This document shows, one piece after another, positions 6,975 to 10,286 of a DNA stretch of 10,286 nucleotides (positions are counted from its first letter, which is position 1; each line of letters begins with the position of its first letter). The notes under the pieces were generated by a model, which did no database searches, was not told where the DNA came from, and saw only the letters and a list, made by a program, of their open reading frames with translations. A program made the position numbers and the translations under genes. Source of the stretch: Ignavibacteria bacterium (GTDB lineage Bacteria; Bacteroidota; Ignavibacteria; UBA10030; SZUA-254); contig VBOC01000167.1 in the NCBI GenBank assembly GCA_005877655.1, positions 1 to 10,286 of the forward strand, written 5' to 3'.

Positions 6975-7898
6975 ATGAAGGATCAGATCATTACGGCGGT
7001 ACTTATCATCGCTGCCTCTTGCTCTCTCTCATTGCCGGCGGATCTGATTGGTAAACCGGTTGAGAAGGCCCCCATACTCGTCAGCACATCATGGCTCGCC
7101 GAGCACCTCAACGATCCTCATCTCGTCGTCCTCAACGTCGCGCCAATCAAAGGGATTTACAATCGAGGGCACATCCCGGGTGCGCGCTTTCTTTGGATGG
7201 GCTCGCTGGCCATTCCGACTCCTGAACTGAACTTTCAGCTCCCGCCCTTAAAGCAGCTTGAAACGGCGATTAGCGCCCTCGGCATCTCCGATGACTCCCG
7301 CATAATCCTCTGCAGCGTCAATGGAAATGTGAGTCCTACCGCCCGCGTCTACATCACGCTGGACTACCTCGGTCTCGGAGATCAAACCTCAATCCTCGAC
7401 GGCGGCTTTGACGTGTGGAAAACCGAGGGGAGGGCTGTCTCCAAGGATGTGCCAAAGTATGCTCCGGGAAAATTCACTCCACATCTGGCGAAGTCCGCGA
7501 TTGTCAATGCGGATTTTGTCAAGGATCGGCTGCACAAATCCGGAGTGACGATCGTGGATGCGCGCTCGGCCGACTTTTATAGAGGAAGCGGTGGAACTTA
7601 CCCGCGGCCGGGTCATATCCTCGGGGCACGGAACTTATACTTCGCAACCCTGTTTGACACCACAAACAAATACCTCCCCTCCGATTCACTCAAAGCAAAG
7701 TTCGCTGTCGCCGGCATTCCACCCGGCGATGATGTCGTTACGTATTGTCACGTCGGACAAACCGCAAGTGCCGTCTATGTTGCCGCCAAGCTGCTCGGAC
7801 ACACGCCGCATCTCTATGACGGCTCGTTCGAGGAGTGGAGCAGTCGTGACGACCTACCAGTTGAACTTCCGGCAAAAAGCGACTCGCTCAAGAAGTAG
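6975..7898 (+). CDS. Exported two-domain rhodanese-like sulfurtransferase
   Basis: Product of 307 residues. A short N-terminal signal peptide (MKDQ, then a hydrophobic stretch, cut near residue 22) suggests a periplasmic or envelope location, unlike the usual cytoplasmic thiosulfate sulfurtransferases. Two rhodanese domains follow: residues about 36-155 (GHIPGARFLWMG, then LDGGFDVWK) and about 175-298 (VDARSADFYRG, GHILGARNLYF, YDGSFEEWS). The active loop in domain 2 is CHVGQTAS with Cys258 as the persulfide-carrying residue; this loop is typical of SseA-type enzymes, which move sulfur from thiosulfate or mercaptopyruvate to an acceptor. Domain 1 has CSVNGN at the equivalent place, a divergent loop likely inactive, as is normal for the first domain. 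No sulfur-metabolism genes are adjacent, so the substrate is open. The S41 fragment starts within a few bases of its stop. Confidence 0.93.
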   Translation: MKDQIITAVLIIAASCSLSLPADLIGKPVEKAPILVSTSWLAEHLNDPHLVVLNVAPIKGIYNRGHIPGARFLWMGSLAIPTPELNFQLPPLKQLETAISALGISDDSRIILCSVNGNVSPTARVYITLDYLGLGDQTSILDGGFDVWKTEGRAVSKDVPKYAPGKFTPHLAKSAIVNADFVKDRLHKSGVTIVDARSADFYRGSGGTYPRPGHILGARNLYFATLFDTTNKYLPSDSLKAKFAVAGIPPGDDVVTYCHVGQTASAVYVAAKLLGHTPHLYDGSFEEWSSRDDLPVELPAKSDSLKK

Positions 7899-7906
7899 AT
7901 CCCAAT

Positions 7907-8580
7907 GGGGATCCGCGGCGAATCAACACGAGCAAATTTCGGGACACAACCGAAAATGAGGAGTCCTGGACTGCCAGTTATGTCCCGGGGAAGCGGATGC
8001 CCGACGTTCCGCTCTTTATCCTGACGAGTTCGCGGACCTTCTCGGCCGCCGAGGAATTCGCCTACGATCTTCAGAGCATGAAGCGGGGAACCATTGTCGG
8101 TGAAGCAACGGGCGGGGGAGCGCATCACAATGAGTTCATGGCCATTGACAGCAATTTCGTGATGTCGGTTTCGATCGGACAGGCGGTCAATCCAATCACC
8201 CATACCAATTGGGAAGGAGTCGGGGTGAAACCCGACATCGCAACTCGCCGCTTTGAGGAAACTCCGCGAGTCGGCAAGCGACGACCGGCAAAAGCACTCG
8301 CTCGATTGGACGATAGAATCGCTCTCCGCCGACTCCGCTCCCGTGACGGTGCCCGAATCGACGCTCAAGAAATATGTGGGAACGTACGGAGAGCGAACCA
8401 TCACACTCGAAAACGGGGCGTTGTTCTACCAGAGGAAGAGCCGGCCAAAATTCCCAATGATTCCGATGTCGGAAAAGCTCTTCAGGTTGAAGGAGCTCGA
8501 TATTTTCCGCGTCCGGTTCGATGAGGATGCCTCCGGGAAGATCAGACTTTCCGGACTTTATGATAACGGGATGGTCGACT
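7907..8580 (+). pseudogene. S41-family peptidase (IRBP/C-terminal-processing-protease type) fragment, 5'-truncated and frameshifted
   Basis: In the frame of ATG 7997, homology-like sequence begins upstream, at about 7917 (RINTSKFRDTTENEESW), continues through SYVPGKR, and reaches SSRTFSAAEEFAYDLQ, the S41 nucleophile region (Ser codon 8042-8044). Then come IVGEATGGGAHHNEF and INPITxTNWEG-type sequence ending GVGVKPDIA (to 8242). The protein resumes in another frame from about 8241-8253 (LAALRKLRESASD) through KKYVGTYGERTITLENGA to LYDNGMVD and TGA at 8580. Family members usually exceed 400 residues; the N-terminal half is missing, and about 10-15 residues at the frame change are lost. S41 enzymes cleave exported proteins near their C-termini; this piece lacks its upstream half and signal peptide and should be inactive. 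It lies directly behind the rhodanese stop with no promoter of its own. Confidence 0.8.
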
Positions 8581-8675
8581 GAGCAGAACCGGATCGAGCA
8601 AACAAGCCACCTCTTCAGTAGCTCGTTTCCTGCCGGCACCTCCACTTGGATCACTTGGCTTCCCGCCGATCCGCC

Positions 8676-8704
8676 TTGTCTTCGATGTTGAAAATTAGTA
8701 TACT
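8676..8704 (+). promoter_or_regulatory. Predicted promoter of the T9SS-sorted protein gene
   Basis: TTGTCT (8676-8681), 17-base spacer, TATACT (8699-8704), about 48 bases before the start codon. The -10 box matches the sigma70 consensus at five of six positions, the -35 at four of six. Confidence 0.5.
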
Positions 8705-8740
8705 CATGCACCATTCTTCAATCGATCATAGGGGTACATC

Positions 8741-8746
8741 AGGGAG
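8741..8746 (+). promoter_or_regulatory. Shine-Dalgarno site that selects the second of two ATGs
   Basis: AGGGAG ends directly at the ATG at 8747 but lies 6 bases before the in-frame ATG at 8753. Only the latter has workable spacing, so translation probably starts at 8753. Confidence 0.65.
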
Positions 8747-8752
8747 ATGTTT

Positions 8753-9853
8753 ATGAAACTTGTCCACTGTCTTGCTGTGCTTGCGTGTATTTTCGGCTTG
8801 TTCCTCGGTCAGGCCGCGGCTCAGATCACCCTCACGCAGGCCGATGTCCAATCGGCGATTCTCAACGTCCAGTATACATCGTACTCTCGGCAATATAACC
8901 CGGGTAAATCTATCAATTTGGGGGACGCGTCCGGAGGCCAGACATTCGACTTTTCAAACATTACGGCGCCGGACACGCTTCGCGACACAGTAGTGACAAA
9001 CTACAGGTCGCCTTCCGGACTCCCCGGCGCGGACATGTTTCCGAGCGCAAGTGCAGCGGATCGAAAGGATTATTCGAGTGGAGGCGCCACGATCACCCTC
9101 GTTTCATATTTTAGCATCGATCCTGATGGATTCTATCTACTCGGAATCTCCCAACATGTGCAGATTCCCCCCTTCATCGATACAATTTCTACGTTTGCAT
9201 ATCGGCCGAAATCTCTGTCCTTTCCGACCCCTTTTACGAACGGCGATTCACGCACATCCACCGACATAATCGACAACGGGGCTACTGAAAATATCACTAC
9301 CCATTCGGTTTTCGCCCAAGGGTATGGGACTCTCATCCTGCCGAACGCCAAGTCAAATCAAGCACTCCGTTTGATCGCCGACAATACCACCACAACATAC
9401 CAGAATGGAACATTCGCCTCACGCACACGAACGCGAACCGTCGCTTTCTACATGAAGGATGGCTCGACGGCGGCATTCGAGGTTGCAGATACGGCGTACA
9501 CTTCAGGAAACGCGATGGCTACCAGATTCGTGTATAGCGTAAAGACTGGCGCGGCCCTCGATGTCCGGCAGACTCCCTCCGGCGTGCCTGGTGAGTTTCA
9601 CCTCGCGCAAAATTATCCAAATCCCTTTAATCCGTCGACGCAGATCTCCTACACAATCTCTTCGGCGGAGTTTGTCTCGCTGAGAGTCTATGACCTGCTT
9701 GGCAGAGAGGTAGCCACGTTAGTGACTGGCCGGCAGCCTGCCGGTACCCATCAGGTCCGATTCGAGGCGGGCAATCTTCCGGGCGGCGTCTATTTCTATC
9801 GACTCGAGGCCGGGCAATCCGCTGATCGGAAGAAGATGCTGCTCTTGAAATAA
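8753..9853 (+). CDS. Exported protein of unknown function with T9SS C-terminal sorting domain
   Basis: Product of 366 residues from the ATG at 8753, which gives a classic signal peptide (MKLVHCLAVL..., cleavage after AAAQ or QAAA near residue 22-24). The middle part (about 24-275) is rich in Thr, Ser, Asn and aromatic residues in alternating patterns, as in beta-sandwich surface proteins; motifs such as GQTFDFSNI and YFSIDPDGFYLLGI are visible, but I recognise no enzyme or named family. The last 88 or so residues (from about 9592) form a T9SS type A sorting domain: HLAQNYPNPFNPSTQISY, RVYDLLGREVATLV, LPGGVYFYRLEAG, KKMLLLK. It should cross the outer membrane through the T9SS and be attached to or released from the cell surface. 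It has its own promoter, and no operon partner is evident. Confidence 0.9.
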   Translation: MKLVHCLAVLACIFGLFLGQAAAQITLTQADVQSAILNVQYTSYSRQYNPGKSINLGDASGGQTFDFSNITAPDTLRDTVVTNYRSPSGLPGADMFPSASAADRKDYSSGGATITLVSYFSIDPDGFYLLGISQHVQIPPFIDTISTFAYRPKSLSFPTPFTNGDSRTSTDIIDNGATENITTHSVFAQGYGTLILPNAKSNQALRLIADNTTTTYQNGTFASRTRTRTVAFYMKDGSTAAFEVADTAYTSGNAMATRFVYSVKTGAALDVRQTPSGVPGEFHLAQNYPNPFNPSTQISYTISSAEFVSLRVYDLLGREVATLVTGRQPAGTHQVRFEAGNLPGGVYFYRLEAGQSADRKKMLLLK

Positions 9854-9874
9854 CGCCACCCGACTACTAGCGAG

Positions 9875-9986
9875 TATTAGGACCATCTTCTTCACGTCAA
9901 CAAACTTTCCCGCCCTCAAACGGTAAAAGTAAACACCGCCGGGAAGATTGATCACGTTGAATGTGGCTGATTTGGAATCTGCCTCC
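9875..9986 (-). pseudogene. Orphan T9SS C-terminal sorting-domain tail, second copy
   Basis: Minus-strand reading gives SATFNVINLPGGVYFYRL, then RAGKFVDVKKMVLI, the final part of a T9SS sorting domain. The expected stop after KKMVLI is absent: the frame runs on into the complement of the preceding gene. Upstream (right) no cargo domain exists, since the sequence becomes the signal-peptide region of the next plus-strand gene. The stretch 9917-9949 is an imperfect inverted copy (24 of 33 positions) of 9773-9805 in the plus-strand sorting domain just before it. Differences fall mainly at third codon positions, so both came from sequences long under protein-level selection. Remnant rather than gene. 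Confidence 0.65.
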
Positions 9987-10001
9987 TCGAATTCGTTGAC
10001 A

Positions 10002-10286
10002 GTGGCACACCGTTTCTGCAGGCCCTTCCTGGTCGCCTGTCTCTCGTTCCTCTCCCTCGTGGTTCCGTCATCACTCCCCTGCCAACCTGCCAATCTTCGG
10101 TTTGATCACATCACGACGCTCGACGGACTCTCGCAAGACAGGGTTACATGTATTCACCGTGACCGATTTGGCTTTCTTTGGGTCGGGACCGAGGATGGTC
10201 TCAACCGGTACGATGGGTACTCCATCAAAGTCTACAAACATTCTCCGCGCGATAGCAGCACACTCCCGGGTAACAGCATCTCCGAC
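10002..10286 (+). CDS. Two-component-regulator-propeller (ligand-binding sensor) protein, 3' partial
   Basis: The frame encodes FDHITTLDGLSQDRVTCIH, RFGFLWVGTEDGLNRYDGY and STLPGNSISD, the first blade of a Reg_prop seven-bladed propeller as found in the periplasmic sensor part of hybrid histidine kinases and related regulators of the FCB group. The gene runs off the right edge, so an output domain (histidine kinase, diguanylate cyclase, DNA-binding) cannot be seen. No ATG lies in frame near the start. GTG at 10002 gives a good signal peptide or signal anchor (AHRFCRP, then FLVACLSFLSLVV), TTG at 9996 is an alternative, and no clear Shine-Dalgarno sequence precedes either. These proteins usually sense polysaccharide breakdown products in Bacteroidetes, which would suit the secreted hydrolases nearby; that link is inference. 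Confidence 0.75.
   Translation, partial: MAHRFCRPFLVACLSFLSLVVPSSLPCQPANLRFDHITTLDGLSQDRVTCIHRDRFGFLWVGTEDGLNRYDGYSIKVYKHSPRDSSTLPGNSISD

Noticed and set aside
7814..8404. Minus-strand frame of 196 codons
   Set aside because: Shadow of the rhodanese end and S41 fragment, which have clear motifs on the plus strand.
8196..8714. Minus-strand frame of 172 codons
   Set aside because: Antisense of the S41 fragment and promoter region; no recognisable motif or start signal.
8747..8749. ATG at 8747 as start of the T9SS-sorted protein
   Set aside because: The Shine-Dalgarno sequence abuts this codon with no spacing; the ATG at 8753 has 6 bases and gives a better signal peptide.
1..10286. CRISPR array, tRNA, rRNA, riboswitch, transposase or integrase
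   Set aside because: No regularly spaced repeats, cloverleaf-like sequence, rRNA signature or recombinase motifs were found on reading both strands.

Overview
The window looks like a chromosomal region of a bacterium of the Fibrobacteres-Chlorobi-Bacteroidetes (FCB) superphylum, probably an Ignavibacteria-like lineage. Several proteins end in the type IX secretion (T9SS/Por) C-terminal sorting domain with its NFPNPFNP or NYPNPFNP start and YFYRL...KKMLLLK end, DNA is moderately GC-rich, and genes are preceded by clear Shine-Dalgarno sequences, which are weak or absent in most Bacteroidia. The phylum call is inference from these traits; no marker gene is present.

Layout, left to right. (1) 1-3857 (+): the 3' part of a very large secreted protein, already open at the left edge: end of a beta-propeller, Fn3, GH18 chitinase-like catalytic domain, Ig-like domain, complete YncE-like beta-propeller, second Fn3, carbohydrate-binding-like jelly roll, T9SS sorting domain. 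The second Fn3 is damaged near 3006: about 27 residues are missing and the frame changes. A terminator hairpin follows. (2) 3940-4617: two 5'-truncated gene remnants joined head to head, the tail of a T9SS sorting domain on the minus strand and a NitT/TauT-type ABC ATPase lacking Walker A on the plus strand. (3) 4618-4931: non-coding, with an AT-rich sigma70-like promoter. (4) 4932-6767: an intact secreted subtilisin-like lipoprotein protease with two Fn3 modules. (5) 6975-7898: an exported two-domain rhodanese, preceded by a strong terminator. (6) about 7907-8580: a 5'-truncated, frameshifted S41 peptidase fragment. (7) 8753-9853: an intact exported protein of unknown function with a T9SS sorting domain. 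(8) about 9875-9986 (-): another orphan T9SS sorting-domain tail. (9) about 10002 onward: start of a two-component-regulator-propeller sensor, running off the right edge.

The intact genes are monocistronic-looking secreted or envelope proteins: polymer hydrolysis (chitin-like substrate, protein), cell-surface display through T9SS, and a propeller sensor. The striking feature is the number of gene pieces: two clear (perhaps three) minus-strand sorting-domain tails lying just behind plus-strand genes, two other 5'-truncated genes, and two internal deletion/frameshift lesions. This is either a decaying, recombination-prone accessory region or, at some junctions, an assembly artefact; read mapping would separate the two. 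I found no CRISPR, tRNA, rRNA, transposase or obvious new defence system.
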